Shown here: positions 1 to 10,494 of the stretch, one piece after another | How the letters are laid out: each line of letters begins with the position of its first letter | Position numbering within the stretch: position 1 is the first letter of the stretch | DNA from: Brachionus rotundiformis | Lineage: Eukaryota > Rotifera > Eurotatoria > Ploima > Brachionidae | Assembly (NCBI GenBank): GCA_016802295.1 | Contig: JAESIW010000207.1 | Span: forward strand, 1,292,475-1,356,474 | DNA: 64,000 nucleotides | Direction: 5' to 3' | Program-made: the position numbers and the translations under genes | The notes under the pieces: generated by a model | What the model was told of the DNA's origin: nothing | Database searches by the model: none | What the model saw: only the letters and a program-made list of their open reading frames with translations

Positions 1-1560
1 TTATTGCTCCAGATTCATGTCGATGACTAGCGTTTTTTATTTTATAAACTGATAATTAATACTAACCATAGAGCGATGCAGAGCCGGTCTGGCATGTACA
101 TTTTGCCACTCATAACTCTGCACGCTTAGATCGTAAATTTTCATTATATCAATCAGCAATGCAGCCACAAACCCGAGTCCTATTTGATAATCTATAAACT
201 TTAGAATAATTAAATAGCTGGTCTATCGAAACTTAAGTTTGACGCACAGTCTACTACTTGATCTCTCTTATATACACAGTTGTCAGTTATAAACAAAATG
301 AATAAATATGAAATTATTTTTATTCAAATAAGTGATAATAGTATAAGCCGAATTAACACTCAAAAATATTAAAACAAAAGGTATCAGCTTTGTAAAACAT
401 GTTCCAAAAGAAAACCATAACTAATATTAAAAAAAGAGCCTCTAATTTTCTTAAATAAATATCAATTTAAATTTTAAAATTGTAGCCATTTTTTTTCATG
501 TAGACACAATGATAAATTTTGAACATTTATGTCAACAAAAAATTAATTATTTAAAGAGAGAATAATTAAATTAGAATTTTGTTTGAATATATGAATCGTT
601 CCACAATTCCATACAATCAACTTCTTTTACTTCTCTTAACTAAATTTTAATTTTAATATAAATTTGTCTTTATTATTTTTAAAATTTTATTTTTTTTCTA
701 AAGGCTAAAATAAATAAATAAAAACAAAAATGTTTAATTAACAGCTGGATAAAGGTTGACTTGATACAGAGTAATCTTTTTAGATGAGATAAACAAGAGA
801 GTAGCATCAGGTCCCTTTGAATGGACCTACGACGATTATTTTAGTCTTATCCTTATCAGAACGAATAGCAGGGTCCAATTTAAGGAAAGGTTTAGAGTAA
901 TATGGTTATCAAAAGTGCCAACAAGTCTAAAATGGCTCTCAAGTATTGGTCTTGCATGCTTATATAAGTTGTTGAAATTTTATCTATGTGTTTAATTAAA
1001 ATCTAGATTGGAATCCTATTAAAGCTCTTATTTAGTTTCATTCAAAAAATATACACTCTGGTGAGAGTCTACTTAATTGATACAAAAATATTGACTTAAT
1101 AGAAACTAATCAAAAGAATGGTATTATTATTACTTATATATAAACACACGTAACTGAACTAGGAAATGCTGATGACGCAGAGAAATCGTATGGGTGTAAC
1201 ATGAAATATTCTCAGTTTAGGTAATAGAAGAGGGATTAAGGACAAAATTCAGGACCATTCCCATCATATGATATAACACTTAGGTATGCAATCACTTTAT
1301 TTCATTCTTAATCACGTGATCGAGATCCTTAAATATTCAAGTCAACAGTCCAATTTATTTTACTTTTTTTTGTATAATTCAACTTTTAACTTAATCTAAT
1401 TTTGTAAAAACCTAAAAACTTTTCAGACTAGAGGGTTAAAACGAAGGCTTGCGCCATTCGGACGAACCCTGGGGTCTTCCCCTCAATTGTATACTTAATA
1501 ATAAAAAATAATAATAATCAGTCCAATTTGTTGTTCAATAGTTGATCATTTATAAAAAAA
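1..1560. other. AT-rich intergenic DNA
   Basis: No gene was recognised on either strand. The only less AT-rich patch is about 1434-1490, a short GC-rich stretch followed by an (AAT)-type tail at 1498-1517; it could be a decayed short interspersed repeat. A T-run on the minus strand at 1554-1560 is the likely Pol III terminator of the adjacent tRNA-Val. Confidence 0.5.
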
Positions 1561-1633
1561 TGATCGCACCAAGGCTCGAACTTGGGACCTTCTGTGTGTT
1601 AGACAGATGTGATAACCACTACACCATGCGATC
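1561..1633 (-). tRNA. tRNA-Val (anticodon AAC)
   Basis: On the minus strand this 73-nt segment folds as a cloverleaf. The 7-bp acceptor stem GATCGCA/TGCGATC is perfect and is followed by discriminator A. The D-arm contains the A-box TGGTGTAGTGGTTATCAC-like sequence. The anticodon loop CTAACAC gives anticodon AAC (codon GUU, valine). The T-arm carries GTTCGAG (B box). A run of seven T follows on the minus strand, as expected for Pol III termination. No intron is present. Confidence 0.93.
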
Positions 1634-2829
1634 TTATTATAAAACCTAGCCAGTCCAAAAGTTAATTAAGAAGCACGGACTAAATCGGACTAAAATGCTG
1701 AAAAATACAACTCATAATTAAAGAAATGAAAAAAACTTCATGCGCATTCAAATTTACAAAGAGCCCACGAAGAGAGATAGTAAACAAGACGGTTGATTGA
1801 GTTAAATAAACTTTAATTTGAAACTCTAACCAAAACCAAATGCGCTGCTATTAATTTTACGTTTCATTTTCTGAATAAATAAATGTACTACAAATTATAG
1901 ATCTATTTTTTTCTGTTGTTTAATTAGGATTAGAGTTTAAACTAGAGCTATTGTATATTTATTAATAAAGTAAAGAAGTATCAGCAGTAGGAGAGGCACA
2001 CATGAGCCTAAATAACAATAATACTTTAATAAAAGAATGTAAATTTCAAATGTTCAGATGTTCCAATTAATTTGAAAGTATTTCAAGATCGAACTGTAAA
2101 CAAACAGTTCATTCATCTAAGTAGTCTTAAATCTAGTAAAGAAAACATTAAACAAAAATTTTAGTTCCATACACGTACTCAAATAGAGTCGATCAAATGA
2201 TTAATTTTTTCTACTTTATCTAAATAAATGATCCAAAACGGAATTAATTAAAACCATTAGAATCTAGGAGCACGCAATCGGAGCAAACATCCTGCACTTT
2301 GGTTGCCTGGTGCCGCTCCGCAAATTCACTTTCATTCATACACACTACACATTGAACTCATTTCCTTGTAGTAGCCAAAATATCTCGCAAACTAAACTTC
2401 TTATCTAAATATCTTCTTATCTAAATTAGTTTAAAATTGCTTGAATAATAAATATTGTGCTAAAAGATCTATATTATACAAAACATCCCAATATTCTCTA
2501 ATTACCTTAAAAGTAGCACCACTTGGCCTAAGAACAAGTTTTTTTTTTAAAAAAAACTTAATCAATAAATCGATAAAATAAATAATAAATTAAGAAAAGA
2601 ATTTTAAATATTTGCTAAACAAACAATTTTATCAGGGCCATAAAAATATTCTCTCTTTCTCTCTATCTCTTAACCTTTAATTTGGAATCAGCCTATTCGG
2701 ATAATTCACATCTAGATAAGACAAATCATGATAAGTCACATACAGTCTGCTAATTTTGCTGCTATCTGACTTTATCTAGTCATGAGAGGCGTCTATCCCA
2801 TGCTCAGAATATTAATGATGGCAAAAAGC
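1634..2829. other. Intergenic DNA without recognised genes
   Basis: AT-rich. A short GC-richer patch near 2270-2325 has inverted-looking pieces (GGAGC... and ...GCTCC) but no coding sense or tRNA fold that I can defend. It may be a remnant of a small repeat. Confidence 0.4.
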
Positions 2830-2901
2830 GGGGCTGACCGGGAATCGAACCCGGAGCCTCTCGCACCCGAAGCGAGAATCATACCACTAGACCATCAGCC
2901 C
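2830..2901 (-). tRNA. tRNA-Pro (anticodon CGG)
   Basis: A 72-nt cloverleaf on the minus strand. The acceptor stem GGGCTGA/TCAGCCC is followed by discriminator C. The anticodon stem-loop CTCGC-TTCGGGT-GCGAG gives anticodon CGG (codon CCG, proline). The T-arm contains GGTTCGATTCCCGG. A TTTTT terminator lies at about 2823-2827. It is identical in the gene body to the two plus-strand copies at 9097 and 9519. Confidence 0.95.
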
Positions 2902-3355
2902 TTCATAGAAACACACAGCTACCACCGAAACAAAAAAATCACTCTAAATCTACCAATTTTTTCTTTGAGTTAATAATATTTAAATCTATTATAAAACTGG
3001 ATTATGAGAACAATAAATTAGTTTAATTTATCTTTTAGATGAAATAATAATAATACTAGTAAAATTCGTTCCAATAGTGTAAATAAACAACTTAAATTGG
3101 TGTTGGCAAATCAATCTAAGTGCTAAGGATATTACGCAATATTAAGTATGGATTTAAAAAAAAAATTATTTTTTTAATAAATTTACACAAGTTTTTTCAT
3201 ATAAGCCAAAAAGGAATGAAACTATCAGAGATAGGAAACTTATCAGATAATTAAATATATGCTTGTTTATATTTTTATTTTTTAAGCGCTCGGTTAAAAT
3301 CATATGTCCTAAATGTGTCGGGTCATTAATAAAAAAAGATTTATTGTCAAAAATC

Positions 3356-3402
3356 GGGGCTGACCGGGAATGGAACCCACGCCCGAAGCCACAATCATCA
3401 GC
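3356..3402 (-). pseudogene. tRNA-Pro remnant
   Basis: On the minus strand the 3' half matches the tRNA-Pro(CGG) copies: discriminator, acceptor strand CAGCCC and most of the T-arm. The middle is deleted, removing much of the anticodon arm and D-arm, and the B-box carries a substitution (CCATTCC instead of CGATTCC). It cannot fold as a tRNA. It is best read as a decayed copy. Confidence 0.8.
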
Positions 3403-6046
3403 TATATTGCCATAATTTGCTTTTATGGCAATGCTTCTGCATATTTGGTTTAAAAATTCAGCATTGTATTTAGATTTTTTTTCAATTATATTTGATATTT
3501 ATTTATAAATATAATTTTCAATTAAACTAATATTTATTAGAGTGTTTTTTTGGCTTTCAAAAAGACCTTTAATTTATTAAGACTTTTTGATTTAATGTCT
3601 AAAATATTCTTAGAAAAACTAAAAATGTAATATTTGTTTTACAATTAGAGATTTGGTTTTTAATCTTATTTATTTTTGTTAGAACTTGGATTAGAGTCAT
3701 GTCAAATATAATCTTTAATAAAAACTCATTTTTTACTTTTATTTTTACTTTTAGAACAATCTTCGTGTTGATTTATCGTTATTTGAGTAATTTAAAGAAA
3801 AAATTAATTTTTAGATATATTAATTAATTTTATTTAATTTTTTTGGGCTTGTTTTTTTTATATCTGAATAAAGAAGTCAAAAAATAAGAAATTTAACTTG
3901 ATCAAATTTTTTCTATTAATTTACATATATTTAAAAAAATTAAATTTTGTTTTAAAAAAAAATTTTAAAATTTAAATATGTTTAAATTGGCCCGAATTGA
4001 AGATAAATTTTTTTAATTCTTTATTATGTAATTAAAAACTAATCAAATATATGTATCAAATTTTTGTCATTTATTTAAATATACCTTAAATAAAATAATT
4101 CCTATTATCCTGTAAATGAAAATTAAAATATCTCTTAAATTAAATGAATATTTTCGTAATAATTGATAGCTGTTACACAAGAGTCTAATTCTATTGTGAT
4201 ATACAATTAAGTTTAATTGCTATCAATATATAATTGTGGAAGATTTTTAATTATAGATTTTTTTGTAATAAATTTGATTGATTTATCTAAATATATTAAT
4301 ATAACTTTTCATCAATTAAAACGAATCTAACAAAAAAATTCAAATTGATATTCTAAAAGAAGTGCTAAACTTTTTTAAATTATAAAAATATTACAATCAA
4401 TTATAAAATATAAAAACCAAATACTTTACTTAAGAAAAAGTTTAAAATAATAAGTTTTTTTAGAAATTACTCAATTGAAATATGATTACAATTCAAAAAT
4501 AATAAATGAGAGGATTATTATTTGATATAATTATTAAATTTCAAAAAATTTAGCAATGAATAAGATTAATGATTTTTCTTTTTTTTAAATACTTTATTGA
4601 GCAAAAAAAATATTTTATTAATGAATTTATCTTGATGACAAAGATCATTTTAATTTTTCCATTTATATTATGATATTTTTTTCTTTTTGCTTGTCTGAAG
4701 GAAAGTTCTTAGGTCATTCCAAGCAGCCATGGAATGATCGCAAATTATTCTCCATGATAAATAAAATAAAAAATCCCGAAAAAATGGTTATTACATTGAA
4801 AGTTTATTAACTAGTCAAAGTCAAATACCTTATTTAAATCTTACTTATTACGAAAAATAATTAATTTTACACAAAAAAGTTTATTTTTTTTAAATAACAA
4901 AATTTTTTAAAAGAAAGATAACTGAGTAAAATGAGATGAAATTGAGTACTAGATAATCTATACAGTTTAAGCTTTTCATTAAGGTTTAACACTGTAATTA
5001 AATGATCATATTTTAAAAATTTGATTTTTAGCAATGCCATCTTTGTCATTTTATTGGTTTATCTTTATTTATATTTTTATATCTATTACTAATAGATAAC
5101 ATTTTTTTACGACAAAAAATATTATCATTTCAATTTAAATATTTAGCAAAATAAAAAAAAATAATTTATAAATTTTTTGCCAGAACAGGAAATAACAAAA
5201 TTATCAAAAAGATAATAATTTTACTTGTTATGGTTTAATTAAGCAATTACACAATTATTTTACCAATTTAACAAGAAAATAAATTTTAAGTATTTTGATA
5301 ATTTTTTTTATTAGTATAAAAATAATTAAATAGGCGAATAAGTCCGGTTTGGGAAAATTTAAGAAAGAACTTTTGCCAGAAATTTAGTTAACATAAAAGA
5401 GTGTCTAAATTTTTGGCTTTTGGAATAAATAAAAAAAATAAATAAAACTGGTCGATATTTTGGTAATCAATCTCCAATTTTCCAAATTTTAACCTTACCA
5501 ATTTTTTAAATGGTCAAAAATAAACTAAAATATAAATCTGTCCAATTGAAGCAAATGGCATAATTAGCTGGCTTGATATCTTAGGTGTATAATTTGGCTA
5601 ATTAAGTAATGTGATCATAGAGTATGCAGTAGATTGATGGTCAGTTGAAGTTGTAATTAAACAAGAGACATCTGAAGGCCCGAAATGATGCAATTAGAAA
5701 TATCTCAGACATGACCAGGACTCTTGTTGACTGTAATCCGAGCCCGGCTTGCCGAGAAGATAAAAAAAAAGAGTTTGAGGGAAAATAATGGCTAATTTGA
5801 CTCTTTTATTTTTTATAATATTGTAAATAAAGAATTTTAAAATGAAAAACGAGAAGAAAATACCTCTAATTGATTACATTCATAGTTTATTGTTTTTATT
5901 AATTATGTCAAATGAGACCAAAAGCTAAACAAATCTATTGTTATTTACTTTTTGTATTTGGTTGAGTTAATTAAAAAAATAATAAAAAGCTAGAAAAAAA
6001 AAAAGAGAGAAAAATTTGTAATTGAAAAGAGCCGTCTGTTGATTAT

Positions 6047-6054
6047 TGACGTCA
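6047..6054. promoter_or_regulatory. CRE-like palindrome TGACGTCA
   Basis: A perfect 8-bp cAMP-response-element palindrome, the consensus for CREB/ATF bZIP factors. It lies about 700 bp upstream of the SIX4/5 start codon in a less AT-rich stretch. A single 8-mer can occur by chance, so function is inferred only. Confidence 0.25.
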
Positions 6055-6752
6055 ACGAGGAGATTATCCCCAAATTAAGATTGATTCTAGGCCCCTTAAT
6101 CACCACAACACTTACAATTAATTCAATCACCGAGGAGACTAGCTAACATGTAATTAAAAATTCACTTGTTCATTATTATCTACTAAATTGTCAATTGTAT
6201 AACCTGATTGAGTTAAATGGCACATTCAGGCAACCATTTAAAGGTTAAATGGAATCGAATATTTTAGCATTAATCACATATTTAAATATCAACACTCTTT
6301 TTTTTTTTTTTTCTAATAAACTTATTTTTGTTCCATTCTACTCTTAATTAGATAGTTGGTCCGGCTTTCGGGACACTCGCACTCGGCCTCTACATGTCCC
6401 CCATACCTTACCAGCCCACATTAGCACATTCATATTTCTTGTCCATTTCCAAGTCAATAAAAATATTTTAGGAAACGAATGTTTTACCAAAAGGTCAATT
6501 ATGAGCTTATATTGAGTCATAAAACAATAATTATAGATTTTTATTTTAATTAGTCGAGTCTAATTCATCCAATGAATTCTTAATCTTAATTTATTTTATC
6601 CAATTATATTCTTCTCTCATTTAGAATATAATAATAAATATATATAAAAATATATTTTTTTATATTTTGATAGAGAAATTGGTTGTGTATATTTTATTTT
6701 TAAAATAATTTTTATTGAGAAAATAGTTGAAAGAAAACGAGACTTAAAGGAG

Positions 6753-7829
6753 ATGGATTATCATGGTCAAGTGTCGAATGTGCCGCTGCCATCGTCTGCC
6801 AGTGTGTACCAGACTTATTCGGGTCAGTTCGACTCGTTTGGCCAGTTTGCGGCCTATCACCACCAGCCGCACTTTTACTACCAGACTTATCCTGGCCAGA
6901 ACGAGACCGAGTCGAACGAGGACGCCAAGTCAAAGCTAAACGACAGCTTGCACATTGACGAGGAGTCCAGCGACTCGCTGGACTCGTGCGCTGACACCGA
7001 GACCATTGTTTACCTGAGAGTCAAGGAGCAACAGGTTGTTCAATTTAGTCTAAGACAACTAAAGTGCATCATAGAGGCGTTGCTGCAGATAAACAATTTG
7101 AAAAAAGTGCGCTCATTGCTGGCCATGTTGGCCATAGATGTTCACAAAGGAAGTGCAATGGTTGACCAGAGTAATTTGAATGACGAGCATACAATTAAGT
7201 ATTTGTCAAGACATGACAGCATTTTGAAGTGTCGAGCAGCACTGTTGCTCGAAGAGGCCAGGTTCAAGGAGCTGTACACACTGTTGGAGAACCATCAATT
7301 TGACTTGTGCCACCATAATGATTTGCAAGTAATGTGGTACAAGGGACACTATATGGAGGCGCAGAAAGTGCGCGGTCGAACTCTTGGAGCTGTTGACAAG
7401 TATCGCATTAGGCGAAAGTTTCCCTTGCCAAAGACCATATGGGACGGCGAAGAGACCATCTACTGCTTTAAAGAGAAGAGCAGACAGGCCCTCAAGGACT
7501 GCTACAGACAGAATAGGTACCCAACGCCGGACGAGAAGAGAGCTCTGGCCAAGCGAACCGGTCTCACTCTTACCCAGGTCAGCAATTGGTTTAAAAATAG
7601 GAGACAGCGTGACAGATCCACTTCCCGCGCCACTTGCAACACAATCACACCAGCTCTGTCCACATCGTCCTCGTCCTCGTCCAATTCATCCTCAAATATA
7701 AACAATTGCTTCAATTACGGTTCCAATTATTATGCCAATATGCCCAAGAGAAGCCGATTGAGCTTATTCAATGAGGATGTCCTTGGCAACTCAAATAATG
7801 TCAAAATGCCAGTGGGAAATTTTTTGTAA
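6753..7829 (+). CDS. six4: SIX4/5-class homeodomain transcription factor
   Basis: A 358-aa nuclear transcription factor of the sine oculis family. Such factors act with Eya co-activators in sensory organ, muscle and gonad patterning. Residues 1-96 are a Tyr/Gln-rich then acidic low-complexity leader. The SIX domain is about 97-208 and includes the WYKGHY segment. The homeodomain ends near 290 with VSNWFKNRRQRDR. GAVDKYRIRRKFPLP, WDGEETIYCFKEKSR and QNRYPTP match the SIX4/5 subclass better than SIX1/2 (SYCFKEKSR, HNPYPSP) or SIX3/6. Between the first SIX-domain helices, about 128-158, there is an apparent insertion of 15-20 residues compared with vertebrate SIX4. The Ser-rich tail is short. 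The gene is intronless, and its codons are markedly richer in G+C than the flanks. A polyadenylation signal AATAAA sits at about 7930. SIX5 identity cannot be excluded. Confidence 0.93.
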   Translation: MDYHGQVSNVPLPSSASVYQTYSGQFDSFGQFAAYHHQPHFYYQTYPGQNETESNEDAKSKLNDSLHIDEESSDSLDSCADTETIVYLRVKEQQVVQFSLRQLKCIIEALLQINNLKKVRSLLAMLAIDVHKGSAMVDQSNLNDEHTIKYLSRHDSILKCRAALLLEEARFKELYTLLENHQFDLCHHNDLQVMWYKGHYMEAQKVRGRTLGAVDKYRIRRKFPLPKTIWDGEETIYCFKEKSRQALKDCYRQNRYPTPDEKRALAKRTGLTLTQVSNWFKNRRQRDRSTSRATCNTITPALSTSSSSSSNSSSNINNCFNYGSNYYANMPKRSRLSLFNEDVLGNSNNVKMPVGNFL

Positions 7830-9096
7830 TCACTTTTTTTTTTACCATGAGTATTCTATTTTGTTCATCAGTCCGCATTGTACGTTTTTTATATCTTTTT
7901 TTTTTGTTTGTATCATTTTCTAATTTTTAAATAAAGATTAAATAACTATACTGATTTTTTATTTCTATTTATCTTTCAAAAAGTGAACTAAAAAAGATAA
8001 GCATCTTCTTGGAACAATATTCAGGTTCAAATAAAATTGAAATTATCATATCACAATCACATTATACAAAGATAAGATTTTTATTTCATGGATACATTCT
8101 ATTCCTTAGTAAAAATTTTTAATATATTACTAATTAAGATTAATTTTTTAAACTATAATTAAACAAAGAATTAAATTAAATGTTGAAAAATATAATTATT
8201 AATGGAAAGAAAAATAGTTTTTAATTTTAAATAATTTTAAATTAAGATAGAAATGAATTCATGCTATAAAATCTTGTCAGATATTATTTTTAATTTTATC
8301 AGATATTAATCAATAAATTTTTAACAAAGCATTATTTAAATTAAGTAAAATTTAAAATGGTTGCCGCTGTATACACTGGTCAAATACTAGTTAAAAACAG
8401 AGACCGGGTGTCGCCTCAAAGTATCTTTCGGGTTTTAGGAAGCTTTTTAAAGTTACGAATAGATAATAAACTATGTATCTGTGTATCATTTTAAAGTTTA
8501 TTCTAGTAATAGTAGATACTTATGAACTAAGTATAAAGCATCAAATGAACAAATAATAAAAGTATAAAATTTTGTCATTTTTTATATCATAAGCCTATTT
8601 CTGGCCAAGATTAAACCTTTAAAATATACATTTATAGATTTTTATTTTCCAAAATAAACATTATGTCATTAAATAAATAGATAAATTATTTAAGTTGGCA
8701 TTTAGCGATTTTTTCAAACAAAATTAATTTGAGAAAATAATTAAATATTTTTGTACGCATTTAAAGTAATTTAGAATACTTAAAGTTTCAAATAACATAG
8801 AAAATTTAAAAAACATAGATTTAAAATTTTAATTAATTTTTCTAAGCCTCTTTATCTATCAAATTACAATACATTTATTGAAGCCGGAATTTGATAATTA
8901 AAATGACTTGATACGCTTAGTAAATGAACAAGTGGATTTTAATCCCCGAAAATACTTGAGAGACTATAAAATCAAAAAGGTACACGGATCGGTATTTGAA
9001 AAGCTAAAAATGCTTGATGGCACTTAATTAAGGAGATTAAACGTGATTTATTAATATTCATGGCTCAGCTAATTTTTGATATGTTTAGTTTGACGA
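7830..9096. other. AT-rich DNA after the SIX gene
   Basis: Contains the 3' UTR and poly(A) signal of the SIX gene up to about 7945. The rest shows no coding sense. A small patch at 8360-8440 is less AT-rich but unexplained. Confidence 0.5.
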
Positions 9097-9168
9097 GGGC
9101 TGATGGTCTAGTGGTATGATTCTCGCTTCGGGTGCGAGAGGCTCCGGGTTCGATTCCCGGTCAGCCCC
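9097..9168 (+). tRNA. tRNA-Pro (anticodon CGG)
   Basis: A 72-nt tRNA with the same sequence as the copy at 2830-2901: acceptor GGGCTGA/TCAGCCC, anticodon loop TTCGGGT, T-arm GGTTCGATTCCCGG. A seven-T Pol III terminator starts at 9171. No intron. Confidence 0.95.
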
Positions 9169-9518
9169 GATTTTTTTATCAAATTTATTTTAATATCAAT
9201 TATAAACTTTTTTAGACTAAGATTTAATTTAATTCTATTAAATATTTCATATCAATATTATTCTCTATTAATATTAAAATTTAGTTAATAAAAAATATAA
9301 TTAAAGTCTCCTGACATTTATTAATACTGTTGCCACAACAACCAAAGTGTACCAAAATAAAAGACAAAAAATTAATTATTTTTATCATTTTTAATATATA
9401 TTTGTATAAACTAAAAATATATTAAAAATTGGATCAAATTTAATTGTTAAAATTTTCAATTAACACTTTGATTGGGATCATTTGAAGATCATATTGCATA
9501 TGAATCTTGACAGTGTGC
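9169..9518. other. Spacer between tRNA-Pro genes
   Basis: Terminator T-run, then plain AT-rich DNA. I see nothing else in it. Confidence 0.5.
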
Positions 9519-9590
9519 GGGCTGATGGTCTAGTGGTATGATTCTCGCTTCGGGTGCGAGAGGCTCCGGGTTCGATTCCCGGTCAGCCCC
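9519..9590 (+). tRNA. tRNA-Pro (anticodon CGG)
   Basis: Left arm of the inverted repeat. The gene body is identical to the tRNAs at 9097 and 2830, with anticodon CGG, and is followed by a seven-T terminator at 9593-9599. The leader CTTGACAGTGTGC is shared with the copy at 9653-9724. Confidence 0.95.
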
Positions 9591-9652
9591 GATTTTTTTA
9601 GATCTTCTAAAATTTGACAAAATAACTAGTTTGAACAATAGATGAAAAATTT

Positions 9653-9724
9653 GGGGCTGACCGAGAATCGAACCCGGAGCCTCTCGCACCCGAAGCGAGA
9701 ATCATACCACTAGACCATCAGCCC
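9653..9724 (-). tRNA. tRNA-Pro (anticodon CGG), one T-arm substitution
   Basis: Right arm of the inverted repeat. It differs from the other copies by one base at 9664, changing the T-stem from CCCGG to CTCGG. That converts one T-stem G-C pair to a G-T wobble, so the cloverleaf still closes. AATTTTT after the 3' end on the minus strand can terminate Pol III. It is probably functional but slightly degraded. Confidence 0.88.
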
Positions 9725-10494
9725 GCACACTGTCAAGGTACGATAATTGTAAACAAACAGAAAAATGGATATCAAAATGTTTTTAAACTTATTGATACTT
9801 CATAAATTATCATGCCCAAAAAATTACGAACAATAGATAAAGATATTTTTAGCATTTAATTGAACTGAAGAAGCGTACATTTTATTGGAGTTATCATTTT
9901 TAATCTGCAAAACGCTTCCAAATATTTCCTAAAAGCATTTTCATTTATTTTTAATTTCAAAATTTGTTTTAAATGATAGTGTATTTTTAAATTGTTGACT
10001 GTCCATAATTATAACAGTCTATGCTGAAAAAAATAATAGATAAAACAAGAAAAAATGACTAAAAAACAACTAAATATTATTATTATTAAACAGTTTGTCT
10101 TAAAAATAAAACAATTAAAAATAAACCTTTGGATTTTTAATTAAAGCATCTAGGACAAAAAAATTTGACTTGGTATTTATTTACTAACACCAACTCTCTT
10201 GTATTAGAAATCCGTAATATAATGTAAAAAAATTACGCCTTTTTTTCACTTTATTTTTAATAAAATCATTTCAGAAAACATTCAATTCACAATGTAGAAT
10301 CCATACGAAAATTTAATTATTTTTTCAAAGATATATTTAATTGCATTATATAAAAGGAAACAAATATTAGTCAAAATAAGCCAGGTAAATCACATACTCA
10401 CACGCTAACAGTAATTAAGTTCATGCAATCATTTTAAATAATGACTATATGATAACTAATTTGAATTATCTAAAACAAAAATTCGTACTCAAAA
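9725..10494. other. Intergenic DNA upstream of the GPCR
   Basis: AT-rich with poly-A and poly-T tracts and no recognised feature. A TATATAAAAGG-like stretch near 10346-10357 is a possible TATA box about 140 bp upstream of the GPCR start. Confidence 0.3.

Larger units (their letters stand above)
2902..6752. other. Long AT-rich intergenic region upstream of the SIX gene
   Basis: Apart from a tRNA-Pro remnant at 3356 I see no gene. The first 2.6 kb is extremely AT-rich. Roughly 5560-6430 is noticeably less AT-rich and holds a perfect TGACGTCA palindrome at 6047-6054, CTCGG/GCCCGG patches and an isolated GC-rich block at 6357-6420. It lies 0.3-1.2 kb upstream of the SIX4/5 start codon and is the best candidate in the window for a developmental enhancer or promoter region. 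Confidence 0.4.
9506..9737. repeat. Inverted repeat carrying two tRNA-Pro genes
   Basis: The arms 9506-9590 and 9653-9737 are inverted copies of about 85 bp. Each consists of a 13-bp leader, CTTGACAGTGTGC, followed by a tRNA-Pro gene. The arms differ at one position in the T-arm and are separated by 62 bp. The two tRNAs face each other tail to tail. The shared leader shows that the duplication included upstream flank, not only the tRNA. Confidence 0.9.

Noticed and set aside
2782..2973. 63-codon open frame over the tRNA-Pro
   Set aside because: It is the antisense of a tRNA gene and has no family resemblance.
4867..5049. 60-codon minus-strand open frame in AT-rich DNA
   Set aside because: Composition is Lys/Leu/Phe-rich random sequence with no motif.
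6712..6933. Antisense open frame over the SIX gene start
   Set aside because: Shadow of a GC-richer coding exon.
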